The notes beneath the pieces were generated by a model, which was not told the DNA's origin, ran no database searches, and was given only the letters and a program-made list of their open reading frames with translations. From assembly GCA_015143295.1 (NCBI GenBank), contig CM026559.1, positions 15,514,826-15,578,825 on the forward strand: a DNA stretch of 64,000 nt, in the 5' to 3' direction. The stretch's first letter is position 1. Each line of letters opens with the position of its first letter. Made by a program: the position numbers and the translations under genes. Origin of the DNA: Tetracentron sinense. Its lineage: Eukaryota; Streptophyta; Magnoliopsida; Trochodendrales; Trochodendraceae. Below, in pieces: positions 34,430 to 46,452 of the stretch.

Positions 34430-37400
34430 CTCATTCAATTAATTCTGGGTACTTTGCTTTGACTTCGGCTTCACGCTCCCATGTAGCTTCTTCCCGAGCA
34501 TGGTGTTGTCATTGCACAAGAACCAAAGGGATTTTCTTGTTGCGAAGCACCTGATCTCTTGGATCCAAAATCTGAACCGGCTTTTCAATCAAGGTGAGGT
34601 CCTCTCGAATCTCCAACGGTTCCAAGTCTATGACATGCGAAGGATCCGCAATGTACTTCCGAAGCATAGACACATGGAAGACGTTGTGAACTGCGGCCAT
34701 GTGAGGTAGGAGAGCTACCCTGTAAGCAACCTCACCAACTCGTGTGATAATCTCAAAAGGCCCAACATACCAAGGACTGAGCTTGCCTCGCTTTCCAAAT
34801 CTCATGATCCCTTTGCTAGGAGATACTTTCACAAAAACTTGATCCCCTACTTGAAATTCCAAGTCCCTAAGGCGCGTGTCCGCATAACTTTTCTGGCGAT
34901 CGTGAGCGGCTTTCAATCGATCCCGAATGGTCTTAACTGTGCCTGCAGTTTGCTCAATCAACTTCGGACCAAGTACTTTCCTTTCTCCTACCTCATCCCA
35001 ATAGAGAGGAGACCTACAACTTCTCCCATACAAGGCCTCAAATGGTGCCATTTGGATACTCGCCTGATAGCTGTTATTATAGGCGAATTCAACCAAAGGC
35101 AAGTGCTCTTCCCAACTGCCTCTGAAATCCAACATACAAGCCCGAAGCATGTCTTCAATGACTTGGTTCACTCTCTCGGTTTGTCCATCCGTCTGTGGAT
35201 GAAAAGCGGTGCTGAAATCAAGTCGGGAACCCATAGCCTCCTGGAAGCTTTTCCAGAATCGTGATGTGAATCTTGGATCCTAATCTGACACAATACTAAC
35301 GGGCACTCCGTGCAACCTTACCACTTCCTTGATGTACAAAGCGGCTAACTGACTAGAGTTGAAAGTAGTTCGGTAAGGTAAGAAGTGAGCGGACTTCGTC
35401 AAACGATCCACTACTACCCATATCGCATCTGAGCCCCTTGCCGTCTTTGGCAAGCCAACTATGAAATCCATGGATATGTTCTCCCATTTCCACTCGGGAA
35501 TCGGAAGGGACTGTAATAGATCTGCGGGCCGCATGTGTTCTGCTTTTACCTGTTGACACACCAAGCACCGTGCTACATATTCCGCAACCTCCCTCTTCAT
35601 ATTCCGCCACCAAAAGTGACTCTTGAGGTTCCGGTACATCTTTGTACCCCCTGGATGCACTGAGTACTTCGAACGGTGTGCTTCATCCAAAATCTTTCTT
35701 CGAAGATCTGCATTGGCTGGGACGCACAGCCTTCCCTTGAATGTGATAGCACCCCGACTAGTGAGAGAGAAGTCCTCACTACCCTTAGCAACTTCCTTGT
35801 GCCGATAAGCCAACAATTTAGCATTCGTGGCTTGGTATTCTTGGATCAAATCTATAATGTATGGCCGAACTGTGACATTTGCCAAGATAGGACTACGAAC
35901 AGAGTCATTCACACTAATGTCCAGATTTGCCAAGTCTTCAAGTAGCTTCCATTCCTGCACTAACATGCATGCTAATAACCCCGGAGGTCTTCTACTCAAA
36001 GCATCAGCCACTACATTTGCTTTACCCGGGTGGTATTGAATGGTACAATCATAGTCTTTCAAAAATTTCATCCAACGCCGTTGCCTTAGATTCAATTCCT
36101 TTTGGGAAAAGAGGTACTTGAGGCTCTTGTGGTCCATATACACATAGAATTCCACCCCGTATAAGTAATGTCGCCAGATCTTGAGTGCAAACACGACTGC
36201 GGCAAGCTCTAAGTCATGCGTGGGGTAATTCTTCTCATGCTCCTTCAATTGCCTCGATGCATAGGCAATGACTTTCTTGTGCTGCATGAGTACACACCCA
36301 AGTCCAACGTGTGAGACATCACTATACACCTCATACCCATAAGGTCCAGATGGCACAGTAAGGACAGGGGCTGTATTAAGCCTCTTCTTCAGTTCCGTGA
36401 AACTGATCTCGCACTTATCACTCCATACAAACTTGGCGTTCTTCCTTGTCAGGTAAGTGAGCTGTGCTGTAAGGCTAGAGAAACCCTCTACGAATCTCCT
36501 GTAGTAGCCTGCCAACCCAAGAAAACTGCGTATCTCGGTAACACTCTTGGGCCTCGCCCAACTCATAATTGCTTCGATCTTCTTTGGATCTACCGAGATA
36601 CCTTCTGCAGAAACAACGTGGCCTAGGAATGCCACCTCTTCCAACCAAAACTCACACTTGCTAGGTTTGGCGTATAGCTTGTGTTCTCTTAGCATTTCCA
36701 AAGCAAGGCATAGGTCGCGTGTGTGATCTTCCCGTGTCTGGGAATAGACCAAAATGTCATCAACAAATACAATCACGCACCTATCAAGATATGGCCGGAA
36801 CACCCGGTTCATCAAATCCATAAAGGCTGCCGGCGCGTTCGTGAGTCCAAAAGGCATCACCAAGAACTCGTAGTGTCCATACCGAGTCCTGAAAGCAGTT
36901 TTGGGAACATCTTCCACCTTAATCTTCAACTGGTGATAACCCGATCGAAGGTCTATCTTCGAGAAAAATCTCGCTCCCTTCAACTGATCGAACAAGTCAT
37001 CAATCCTAGGCAAGGGATACCTATTCTTTATAGTGACTTTGTTCAATTGCCTGTAATCGACGCACATCCGCATCGAGCCATCTTTCTTCTTAACAAACAA
37101 CACCGGGGCACCCCATGGTGAGACACTTGGTGGAATGAAACCAAGACCTTGTAATTCTTCCAACTGGGTCTTTAACTCTTTGAGTTCAATAGGGGCCATT
37201 CTATACGGAGCCCTGAAAACAGGAGCTGTGCCTGGTGCAAGCTCAATCACAAACTCAATCTCCCTGTCTGGAGGCAATCCTGGCAACTCCTCTGGAAATA
37301 CATCCAGGAACTCACTCACAACCGAAATAGTCGATGAGTCCTTTGCCTTGGGGTTAGCTAAGCTCAACGCCACAAAACGAGCAATATATCTACTTTTCAA

Positions 37401-37848
37401 CCCGCGAAAGTGGAATGGTTTTCCTTCTACTGGCTTGAAGAGTACCATTTTCTCAAAGCAAGCTACATGCCCATGATGTGCTGCTAATAATCCATTCCCA
37501 ATATAACATCAAAGTCTTGGAATCCAAGGACGATGAGATCAACCGCCAACTCGTGGCTTCCAACTTGGACCACACTATTTCTATACACTTTATCTGCCAA
37601 TACTGTTTTGCCGAGAGGAGTCGAAATGGCTAACTCCGGTTCTAGCTGACTTGGCTCTACAGAAAAGACTTCTGAAAAACTCGGCGAGACAAATGAATGA
37701 GTAGACCCGGTATCAATCAACACTCGAGCCAAATACTCATTGACTAGTAGGGTTCCTGAAATTTTGACTAGCGGAGTTAATCCATGCATCAACAGTGTAT
37801 ATATGTAGGTATATATACATATATAACATGCCAAGTACGTACACAATC
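34430..37848 (-). pseudogene. B pol region: protease, RT, RNase H, integrase, chromodomain-like tail
   Basis: Reading on the minus strand: protease with LIDTGSTHSFVSPSF (near 37690-37735); RT (about 36730-37300) with [26 protein letters not shown] and catalytic [10 protein letters not shown]; RNase H (about 36000-36350) ending in [15 protein letters not shown]. Integrase follows, with zinc part [11 protein letters not shown]...CLVCQQ (near 35540-35680) and core [13 protein letters not shown] (near 35470), then [14 protein letters not shown] (near 35180). The chromodomain-like tail lies at about 34440-34640. RT through the integrase core is still one long open stretch, the longest intact coding sequence in the window. 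It has very few breaks. Confidence 0.92.
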
Positions 37849-37889
37849 AATTAATACTTAACAGTTTAATTTATGGATAATTAAATAAG
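37849..37889 (-). other. B gag-pol spacer (core)
   Basis: Short AT-rich non-coding sequence lies between gag and pol on the minus strand; the surrounding 37760-37850 is also low in coding signal, with TATATA runs. It corresponds to the spacer in A. Confidence 0.45.
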
Positions 37890-39152
37890 CTACAACTGCG
37901 TACCTTGCACTACATCATCAGATGCAAGTGCATCACCCTCTGTTAAGGCAAAAACTCGCCCCTGGTTCGCCTGGCGAGACTGAGGTGTAGACTGGGTAGT
38001 CTGAGATGACGTCTGATATGATCCTGCTGGACGTGCTGGTGGCCTAATCCCCTGAGACTGGCCTGGTAAATCCCGACTGGGGCAATCCCTGATCATATGG
38101 CCCTGGCGACCACAATGAAAACATCCACCCGATGCTCTTCGGCAATCTCTTGCCGGGTGCCTTCGGTCGCATGAAGTGCAGACCTCGTGTGTATAAGTTG
38201 GAGGGGCCGGAGGTGGAGGATACCTCATCGTCTGAGGTGCAACAGGCCGTGGGGCCGGAAGAGCCTGAGGTCGTGGTGCCTGAGGCACATACTGCCGTGG
38301 AGCTGGAGGCGCATAAGATGGCCTCATCGGTGGTGCTGGCCACGCATACTGATAAGGGCCGGTACGAGCCCGCCTCTCTAGAGGTGCTGAATTACTGGAT
38401 TGGCCTCTCGTCAATTCCCTCTTCTTGGACACCGCCTCAGAGTTGGTCTCAACCAACAAGGCTTTATCCACCACTTCAGCGTAAGTGGCGTGCCTAAAGA
38501 CCGATACTTTCTCCATGATGACATCCTTGAGTCCTTGCTCAAACCTCCTCGCCTTCATTGCCTCGGTGGCAATCATATGTGTTGCGAAGCGTGATAGCTC
38601 CGAGAACTTGGCCTCATAAGCGGCCACAGACATCGAACCTTGCTCAAGGTTGATGAATTCTCTCTCTTTCTTTTCCCGTGCTCCAATCAAAAAATACTTC
38701 TTGTAAAAAGTATCTTTGAACTCCTCCCAAGTCCAAGGTTGACCCTGCATGGTCAAATCTCGCGTCCTCAATGCGGACAACCACCAATGGTGGGCTTCAC
38801 CTTCTAGCATGAAAACTGCCCATGCTACTCTATCCTCCTCTGTAGGCGAGAGGACCGCAAAGATCTTCTCCATCTGGAGGATCTATGCCTCCGCAGCAAG
38901 AGGGTCCACACTCCCATGGAAGGGTGGAGGCCTCAATCTCCTGAATGCGTCAACTCCAGCGGTACGATGTACTAGAGCTGCGGGTGGTGGAGTAGGTGCC
39001 GCCTAAGATGGTATAGCCTACCGAGCCACCAGTATGGCGAGTGTCTCAGCAACAGAGCCTAAGACCTGAGAGAGGTCCGGCTGCTCATCCTCATCCCGTG
39101 AAGAAGAGGAAGCTCTGGTATGTGGTCCACGACCCCGTGTGTTCCGTCTCAT
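37890..39152 (-). pseudogene. B gag region
   Basis: On the minus strand the probable ATG at 39152 opens an arginine/serine-rich N-terminus (RGRGPHTRASSSSRDE). The segment FRRLRPPPFHGS (near 38940) leads into the gag core EGEAHHWWLSALRTRDLTMQ (near 38790). The core is followed by a helical segment, a proline/tyrosine-rich linker (about 38210-38400), a cysteine cluster CTSCDRRHPARDC and zinc knuckle CFHCGRQGHMIRDC (near 38090-38180). The order and length fit Tekay gag. There are few breaks. It is about 90% similar to A's gag by eye, so A and B are close relatives. Confidence 0.88.
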
Positions 39153-39494
39153 GACTAAAGTCCTGAGAATAATAACACCACATGAGTCTAACTTGAAACC
39201 ACAGTTTATTTCAATGCCATTTCACACTAATTCAATCTGTATTAGTTGTATAATACTAATACACATCACATCAAGTCATCAGAGTATTCATCACATTATA
39301 CTTATACTTTAGTGTTCTGGCGTACCTAGGACCGTACTTGGTTAAAGCAACCATTTTAGACTAAGACTAAAGTTTAGTCTTAAACTTGGAACCAGACTCG
39401 TTCTCGACTCACTTCCTTCCTAACTTGTTTCCTAACATATGCTCTTGTCATGCCGTGGTATAAGATTCTAAGTGACCCTAGAGACCTAAAGCCT

Positions 39495-39511
39495 AAGCTT
39501 TGATACCACTT
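39495..39511 (-). promoter_or_regulatory. B primer binding site
   Basis: On the minus strand TGGTATCAAAGCTTAGG lies a few bases after the 5' LTR end. It is close to the initiator methionine tRNA primer sequence found in A. Confidence 0.8.
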
Positions 39512-41673
39512 CCGTCGCGACCCAAAACCCACCCTAGGAGTTAGAGTGAACTTTGGACGACTAATCATGGCTTACATGACTTGCTTGACAAACCAACCTG
39601 CAAAAACCCGCAGAGCATATACAATAGAGGATGACAGCGGAAACATAACTATAAAACACAACGGAAGTCTAACAACCTCTAAGTATATACACATGGTCCA
39701 AGTTTAATACACAGAAATCAAAACAACGAAAGTGCGGACATGCCTGCCAAAATACATGGATATAATCACTCATGCTCACCCATAGCTAATCCACTCAGAA
39801 TCTAACACCACCTACTGATAACCCTCTACGGGAGGTTCCTCCAAAGGCTCCTCGACGTACTCCTCTTCCACCCATGGACCAGGAGCACAAACATCAAATG
39901 GAGCAGCAGCTCCCTCAGAACCTGCTGACATAAGAAGTACGACTGAGCATGGAATACTCAGCGGGTACAAAATACTAACCAATAGTCATAGTATAAAAAT
40001 GGCAATACATAAATCAGGAGCAATTCATATATGTTAGACGGAAACAATTCATATCATACAAGGAAGTAAAGCAATTTATAATCAGGCTTGTATTTCGTAG
40101 AAAGCCGATAAAACCCCTTGAAAACATTGTGCACTTGACTTGGCTTGAAATATCTTTTCGTACTTGAAAGCTTGTCGTGTTAGTCTTACTTGATCTTGTC
40201 GAGCGTGTCGTACGTGTCATGTCATGCATGTCATGCGTGCTTGCTTGTGATCATGTAACTTGTGAGATACACTTGTGAGATATCCTTGTGAGATGCGCTT
40301 GAGGGATGCCTTGAGAGGCAAGGGAGACCCTTCTTTATGCAATGCACTTGCGAGGGAAGGGAGACCCTTCTTCATGATAAGTACGTACTTGCGAGGGAAG
40401 GGAGGCCCTTCTTCATGATATGCACTTGTGAGTGAGGGGAGACCCCTCGTGGAATGTTGGTTCTTGATTTCTTGTGAAGAGCGAGGTAAAACATATCGTA
40501 GGATACGTCCCACCTCTAACCATGTTCTTGAAAACCTCGATAAATCATGTCATGAATGCCGTGCTCATGGGAACCGTGTACATACTTGCATTTAAATTTA
40601 AATATGACATTTGGGTAATTTCACAACACATATAACATCAATGATTGAGCAATGTAATATTCATATCATTTAGGGAAAGCAAGAAACACACTATCATAGG
40701 CCCTAGCAATATTCATAATTTATTAGGCATGCATTTCCTAATTTACAACTCATTTTATTCACCTTGGCATTTCATCAAACATGGTGTGTTCATTATTCAT
40801 TATTCATTTAAACCTAAATCATGCTTTTCTAGGTGAGTTTACTCACATCATAAAGGTGTGTTTATTATGGATACAATGCCCTCCCCATTTTAATCATCAC
40901 AACATAGCCCTTGGCATCCAATCGCCCATTCCATCTCCATTCACCATTCACAACCATCCATCTCATAGCACATGTGTAAATGAAAGAAAATCAAAAGAAA
41001 TAAAGGGAAAAGAGGAACTATAACTAGGAGGGTAGTAAGAAGTACCGACCTTGAAGAAATAAGGAAGAAACCCCTTCCAAAAACGACCGTGAGGTGCTGC
41101 CCTAGCTTGGGGAACGCTCTCCACGAGTGCTTGAGCCGTGATCTTGGAGAAAAACCGGACTTGAAGTGATCTAGGGTCTCAAAACCCCTTTGATTCTTCT
41201 CCAAAAGCAAAACCCTAGCTTAGGAAACCCTTTCTCCTATCTTCTAATCCCCCAAATCCTCTAAGTATTGAGAATGAGCCCTAAAGGCTCGGGTTAAACT
41301 CTTAAGGTAAGAGTGAACCGACCAAAAGACCATAATACCCTTACTAAAATTTCTGCAAAAACGCGAGTGCGGAACACGTTGTGTTGTGAATAGTGCCAAA
41401 CACGTTGTGCTGTGAATAGTGCCGAACACGTTGTGCTGTGAATAGTGCCGAACATGTTGTGCTGTGAATAGTGCTGAACACGTTGTGCTTTGAATAGTAC
41501 CAAACACGTTGTGCTGTGAATAGTACCAAACACGTTGTGCTGTGAAGGGTGCCGAACCCGTTGTCACGTTGTGTTGTGCATAGTGCTGCGCTCGTTGTTT
41601 GTTGTCTTATGTACAACGTGCTCGTTGTGAGCTGTACAACGTACACGTTGTTTGCTATACAACGTACTCGTTG

Positions 41674-44316
41674 TGTCGCGCCCCAAAACCCACCCTAGGA
41701 GTTAGAGTGAACTTTGGACGACTAATCATGACTTGCTTGACAACTAACCTGCAAAACCTACAGAGCATATACAATAGAGGATATAAATAGCGGAAACATA
41801 CTCTAACATAGCACAGCGGAAGACTACCAAACCTCTATGTATATACATACGCAAATCCAAGTTTATACAAAAAGTCTCCAAAGAAAGTGCGGACATGCCC
41901 GCCAAAATACATAAATCTAACTCTCATCTCACCCACAGCTAATCCACTCAGAATCTAATCACCACCTACTGATAACCCTCTACGGGAGGTTCCTCCAAAG
42001 GCTCCTCGGCGTACTCCTCTTCCACCCATGGACCAGGAGCACAAACATCAAATGGGGCAGCAGCTCCCTCAGAACCTGCCGACATAAGAAGTACGGCTGA
42101 GCATGGAATACTCAGCGGGTACTAAACACTAACCAACAATTATAGCGTAGAAATAGCAATACATAATCAGGAGCAATTCATATATGTCAAACGGAAACAA
42201 TTCACATCATACAAGGAAGTAAAGCAGTTTATAATCATGCTTGTAATTCGTAGAAAACCGATAAATCCTCTTGAAACATCGTGCACTTGACTTGACTTGA
42301 AATATCTTTTTGTACTTGAAAGCTTGTCATGTCTATCTTGCTTGATTCTTGTATGTCGTGTCATGTCATGCGTGCTTGCTTGTGATCATGTAACTTGTGA
42401 GATATCCTTGTGAGGTGTCCTTGTGAGATGCCTTGAGAGGGAAGGGAGACCCTTCTTTATGCAATGCACTTGCGAGGGAAGGGAGACCCTTCTTCATGAT
42501 ATGTATGTACTTGCGAGGGAAGGGAGACCCTTCTTCATGATATGCACTTGTGAGTGAGGGGAGACCCCTCGTGGAATGTTGGTTCGTTTCTTCTTGTGAA
42601 AAGCGAGGTAAAACATATCGTAGGATATGTCCCACCTCTAACCATGTTCTTGAAAACCTCGATAAATCATGCCATGCATGCCGTGCTCGTGGAAACCGTG
42701 TACATACTTGCATTCAAATTTAAAGATGACATTTGGGTAATTTCACAACACATATAGTATCAAAGATTGAGTAATGTAATATTCATAGCATTATGGGAAA
42801 ACAGGAAACACACTATCATAGTCCCTAACAATATTCATAATTTATTAGGCATGCATTTCCAGATTTTCAGCTCACTGTGTTCACCTTGGCATTTCATCAA
42901 ACATGGTGTGTTCATTATGGATTTACCCTACAACATGCTTTTCTAGATGGGTTTACTCAAATCATACATGTACATTCATTATTGGAACAATGCCCTTCCC
43001 CATTTGTTCATCACACACAACCATTGGCATCCAATCGCCCATTCCATCTCCATTCACCATTCACCATTCACCATTCACCATTCACCATTTACCATTTATC
43101 CATCTCATAGCACATGTGTAAATGAAAGAAAATGAAGAGAAAAGAAGGGGAAAGAGGAACTATAACTAGGAGGGTAGTAAGAAGCACCGACCTTGAAGAA
43201 ATGAGGAAGAAACCCCTTTCCAAAACGACTGTGTAGCTGCTGCCCTAGTTTGAGGAGATGCTCCTCACGAGTTTGTGCCTTGATCTTGAAGAAAAATGGG
43301 CTGGAGGTTGATCTAGGGTTTCAAAACCCTTTGATTTCTCTCCAAAATGGGAACCCTAGGTTGGAATCGCCTTCTCCCCTTTCTCCTATTCTCTCAAACT
43401 CTTTAAGTGTCGAATGAAGCCCTAAAGGCTCAGATTAAACTCTTAAGGTAAGAGTGAACTGACCAAAAGACCGAAATACCCTTATTGGGATTTCTGTGAA
43501 TAGTGCTGTGAATAGTGCCAACTCGTTGTGCTGTGAATAGTGCCAACTCGTTGTACTGTGAATAGTGCCAACTCGTTGTGCTGTGAATAGTGCCAACTCG
43601 TTGTACTATGAATAGTGCCAACTCGTTGTGCTGTGAATAGTGCCAACTCGTTGTGCTGTGAATAGTGCCAACTCGTTGTGCTGTGAATAGTGCCAACTCG
43701 TTGTGCTGTGAATAGTGCCAACTCGTTGTGCTGTGAATAGTGCCAACTCGTTGTGCTGTGAATAGTGCCAACTCGTTGTGCTGTGAATAGTGCCAACTCG
43801 TTGTGCTGTGAATAGTGCCAACTCGTAGTGCTGTGAATAGTGCCAACTCGTTGTGCTGTGAATAGTGCCAACTCGTTGTGCTGTGAATAGTGCCACTCGT
43901 TGTGCTGTGAATAGTGCCAACTCGTTGTGCTATGAATAGTGCCAACTCGTTGTGCTGTGAATAATGCCAACTCGTTGTACTATGAATAGTGCCAACTCGT
44001 TGTGCTGTGAATAGTGCCCGTGGTGAGTTGTACAACGTGCCCGTGGTGAGTTGTACAACGTGCCCGTGGTGAGTTGTACAACAGATGCACACAGTATACG
44101 TTTTCCTACAGGTACAGACTGATTTGGCCATATCTTTTGACTCGTTCGTCCGATTTTGACGATTCAACTTGCGTTGTGTTCGTACTTCGAAGAGGAACAA
44201 TTCTGACATTTCGAAATTTCCAAGTTCTTCTTCATTTATTAATCATACCTCTTAAAAGGCGAGATGACAACGAAAGTGTCATGTATTAAGCATGAAAAAA
44301 AATCTGGGGCTCTACA
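41674..44316 (-). mobile_element. S4: solo Ty3/gypsy LTR of B family (2.64 kb)
   Basis: Perfect target duplication CGTTG (41669-41673, 44317-44321) bounds the LTR. On the minus strand it runs from TGTAGAGCCCCAGA to GGGGCGCGACA. It landed within the U3 repeat of B's 5' LTR. It contains the acidic frame (41966-42076), conserved stem (42097-42115), GAAGGG hairpin array (42436-42570), ACATATC-GTAG-GATATGT hairpin (42613-42630), an expanded 25-bp array (43497-44020) and the U3 block (44127-44175). It has no internal region. Confidence 0.92.
43497..44020. repeat. Expanded 25-bp tandem array in S4
   Basis: About 20 units of ACTCGTTGTGCTGTGAATAG plus TGCCA are present with very little variation, followed by three units of GCCCGTGGTGAGTTGTACAA (to about 44085). 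The related arrays in B and S8 have about nine, seven and three units, so this one has grown recently. The unit has no stop in any minus-strand frame, which makes long but meaningless reading frames. Confidence 0.92.
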
Positions 44317-44926
44317 CGTTGTCTGTTGCACAACGGATGCACAACGAATACGTTATCAGAGCTAGAGCTACGTTATCAGAGTACGTTGTCTGTGCCTTAT
44401 CAGAGCACATTGTCAGAGCACGTTATCAGAGCTACGTCCTTAGTGCCTTCCGAGCTACGTCCTTAGTGCCTTCCGAGCTATCGATTGCCTGCAGGTCCAG
44501 ACTGTTTTGGCCATATCTTTTGACTCGTTCTTCCGATTTTGACGATTCAACTTGCGTTGGGTTCGTACTTCGAAAAAGAACATTTCTGAAATTTTGGAAT
44601 TTCCAATTTCTTCCTTATTTATTAATTATACCTCTTTAAAGGTAAAATTGCAATGAAAGTGTCATGCATTAAATGTGAAAAGGTCCGGGGCTCTACAGTT
44701 TAGGCATCCCTCTTCTTTGACACTTAAAGTATTTTATAATTTTGTTCTTTCATCCTAAACCCCCAACAACAATACTTAAACTAATTTAGACCATTCTTAT
44801 CATTGCTCATAAACCAATTTACATAAATGGCCCTTGGCCTTCACAAGACTTATGTCCATGGCACTATTCATAGCACTATTCACTTCACTATTTTTAGCCT
44901 AGTTAACTTGGTTCCGGGGTTCTACA

Positions 44927-44940
44927 TCCTCCCCCCTTAT
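44927..44940 (-). promoter_or_regulatory. O polypurine tract
   Basis: On the minus strand ATAAGGGGGGAGGA lies directly before O's 3' LTR, preceded by TTTCGAGGATGAAGTTCC. This fixes O's orientation and left LTR end. Confidence 0.85.
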
Positions 44941-45150
44941 AGGAACTTCATCCTCGAAATTAGGACAACACACAAGCAAGCATATCAATCCCATGTCAGC
45001 CAATCACCAGGCTAGGGACTCGTTAGATATAACAAATTCAACAATGCATAGAGAATACACATAGATTAGACATAACATATTCGTACACATATAAACATAT
45101 ATCACATACTATTGATAATTTATAACTTAAAAACTTTGACTTGAGCATAC
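44941..45150 (-). other. O internal non-coding part between gag and polypurine tract
   Basis: This AT-rich sequence has no recognisable domain. In A and B the same interval between the gag end and the tract holds about 3.4 kb of pol. None is seen here. Confidence 0.65.
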
Positions 45151-46370
45151 CTTGCACAACATCCTTGGATGCATGTGCGTCTCTCCCAGATAAGGTGAAA
45201 GCTCTACCTTGATTCACCTGTTGAGGTGGCTGTGTGGGCTATGGGGGCCTGTAAGTTTGAGAAGACCCCTGTTGTGTGGCTTGTCAAACTGGGGTCTATT
45301 CTCCTAAGGCTAGATCCGCGACTATCGGCGCGGATCATGGCTACAATCACCACAATGAAAGCACCCACCATTGAGTCTCCGACACTCCCCAGTCTTGTGA
45401 CTCTTTCCATAGTGAGCACAAGTATCAAACTTAGATGCCGAAGACATGGCCGGTACACCTCTCTGGGTCTGAGTGGTAGTAGGTCGAGGAATCTGCGGTA
45501 CAAACTGAGGACCCTGTGTCAGTGGAGGCCAGGAGGTCTGGTAAGGAGCAGTCTGGTAGGGGGCAAACCTAACCCTTCTCTCTGGTGGCACTGGTCCACT
45601 GAGCTGGCCTCTAACCACGCCTCTCTCTAAGCCATTGTCGCTCCTCATGAGAAACTCCTCTGAATTTCTCTCAGCGATCTTTGTCTTGCCCACAATCTTA
45701 TTCCTGGTCTCTACCTGGAATATGGAAATCAGATCCTATATAAAGGGCCTCAATCCACCCTCAAACTTTCTGACTCGCATGCTCTTTGACGCGACCAGAT
45801 GCGGAGCGAATCTCGCTAGTCCAACGAACTTGGCCTCGTACTCGACCATGCTCATCTTTCCCTGTTCCAAGAACATGAACTCCCTCTCCTTTTGCTCCTT
45901 CATGAACTTGGGGAAATACTGCTCGTACAAAGCATCTAAAAAACTCCCACCATGTCCATGGTAACCCTACCTTAGCAGCATCCCTCTGCCTTAGGGCAGC
46001 TCTCCACCAATGCTCGGCTTCACCTTCCATCACGAAGGAAGCCTACTCAACCCTTTGCTCGTCCATGTAGTGAAGAACCCAGAAGGTCTTCTCCAAATGC
46101 ATGACCTAAGCCTCTACGACCATGGGGTAAGTAGTCCCATAGAAGGTAGGAGGCCTCAGTCTCCGGAACGCTTCAAGTCCTGCTGTGTGATGCACATAAG
46201 GAGGTGCAGGTATAGCTGCAGCAGGAGTATCAACCCTATCTACAAGCCTAGTCATAACTGCTGCCATAGTCCTAAGGATCTGAGTCAAGTCAGGCAGGTT
46301 ATCTCCTATAGGAATATCTCCTCCGTTCTCTTAGGTCTGATACCCTCTACCTCAGCTGCCACGTCTCATG
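45151..46370 (-). pseudogene. O gag region
   Basis: On the minus strand the N-terminal FRRLRPPTFYG (near 46160) leads to the gag core GEAEHWWRAALRQRDA (near 46010) and EFMFLEQGKMSMVEYEAKF (near 45860). A linker and a cysteine-rich part follow (CAHYGKSHKTGECRRLNGGC, near 45370-45430). It is the same gag type as A and B but clearly diverged. It is fossil sequence with several breaks. It is the only coding sequence left in O. Confidence 0.8.
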
Positions 46371-46452
46371 ATCAAAATCCTGAGAGCAATAGCAAAGCGT
46401 GAGTCTAACAGGAACCAAGCTCTTTGAACATAGCAATTCAACGAGCATATCT

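Larger units (their letters stand above)
31752..44697 (-). mobile_element. B: nearly whole Tekay-like Ty3/gypsy element
   Basis: Perfect target duplication GTTTA (31747-31751, 44698-44702) bounds the element. On the minus strand it has the 5' LTR (39513-44697, interrupted by S4), primer site, leader, gag, spacer, pol and polypurine tract, then the 3' LTR (31752-34329). It is the best preserved element in the window, with only about three or four breaks in the coding part. LTRs differ by about 2-4% in sampled stretches, mostly C/T changes, so insertion is on the order of a million years old at usual plant LTR rates. It lies in O's LTR. Confidence 0.92.
39513..44697 (-). repeat. B 5' LTR, interrupted by solo LTR S4
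   Basis: The pieces are 39513-41673 and 44322-44697 (about 2.54 kb together). The acidic frame is at 39812-39922, conserved stem at 39943-39961, GAAGGG hairpin array at 40303-40448, ACATATC hairpin at 40491-40508, U3 repeats at 41365-41673 and 44322-44480, and U3 block at about 44505-44562. The U3 array has about seven units against nine in the 3' LTR. Confidence 0.9.
5998..44926 (-). repeat. O 3' LTR, in five pieces
   Basis: The pieces are 5998-6211, 16310-16529, 26450-26552, 30094-31751 and 44703-44926. Each joins its neighbour cleanly once the insertion and one copy of its target duplication are removed. The conserved hairpin is at 16469-16487, the acidic frame at 16326-16448, a leader tandem array at about 30180-30460, a CTT microsatellite at 31123-31164, a TATA box on the minus strand at 31223-31230, degenerate palindromes at 31331-31372 and the conserved U3 block at 31407-31465. 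The minus-strand start TGTAGAACCCCGG lies at 44926. The O 5' LTR gives an uninterrupted reference for the first half. Confidence 0.85.

Noticed and set aside
37484-37846. Signal-peptide-like N-terminus on the minus-strand frame before B's protease
   Set aside because: The hydrophobic stretch is read from the AT-rich gag-pol spacer with TATATA runs and is not present in A. Most likely non-coding.
43497-44020. CRISPR-like array
   Set aside because: Units are contiguous with no unique spacers, lie inside a plant LTR and have no cas genes nearby.
43430-44209. Long minus-strand reading frames of up to about 260 codons with repeating residues
   Set aside because: The 25-bp tandem unit has no stop in any minus-strand frame, so all three frames stay open. 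Unit number varies between relatives. No domain or start context supports a protein.
45226-45630. Plus-strand frame of about 130 codons
   Set aside because: It is a shadow of O's gag on the other strand and shows no recognisable motif.
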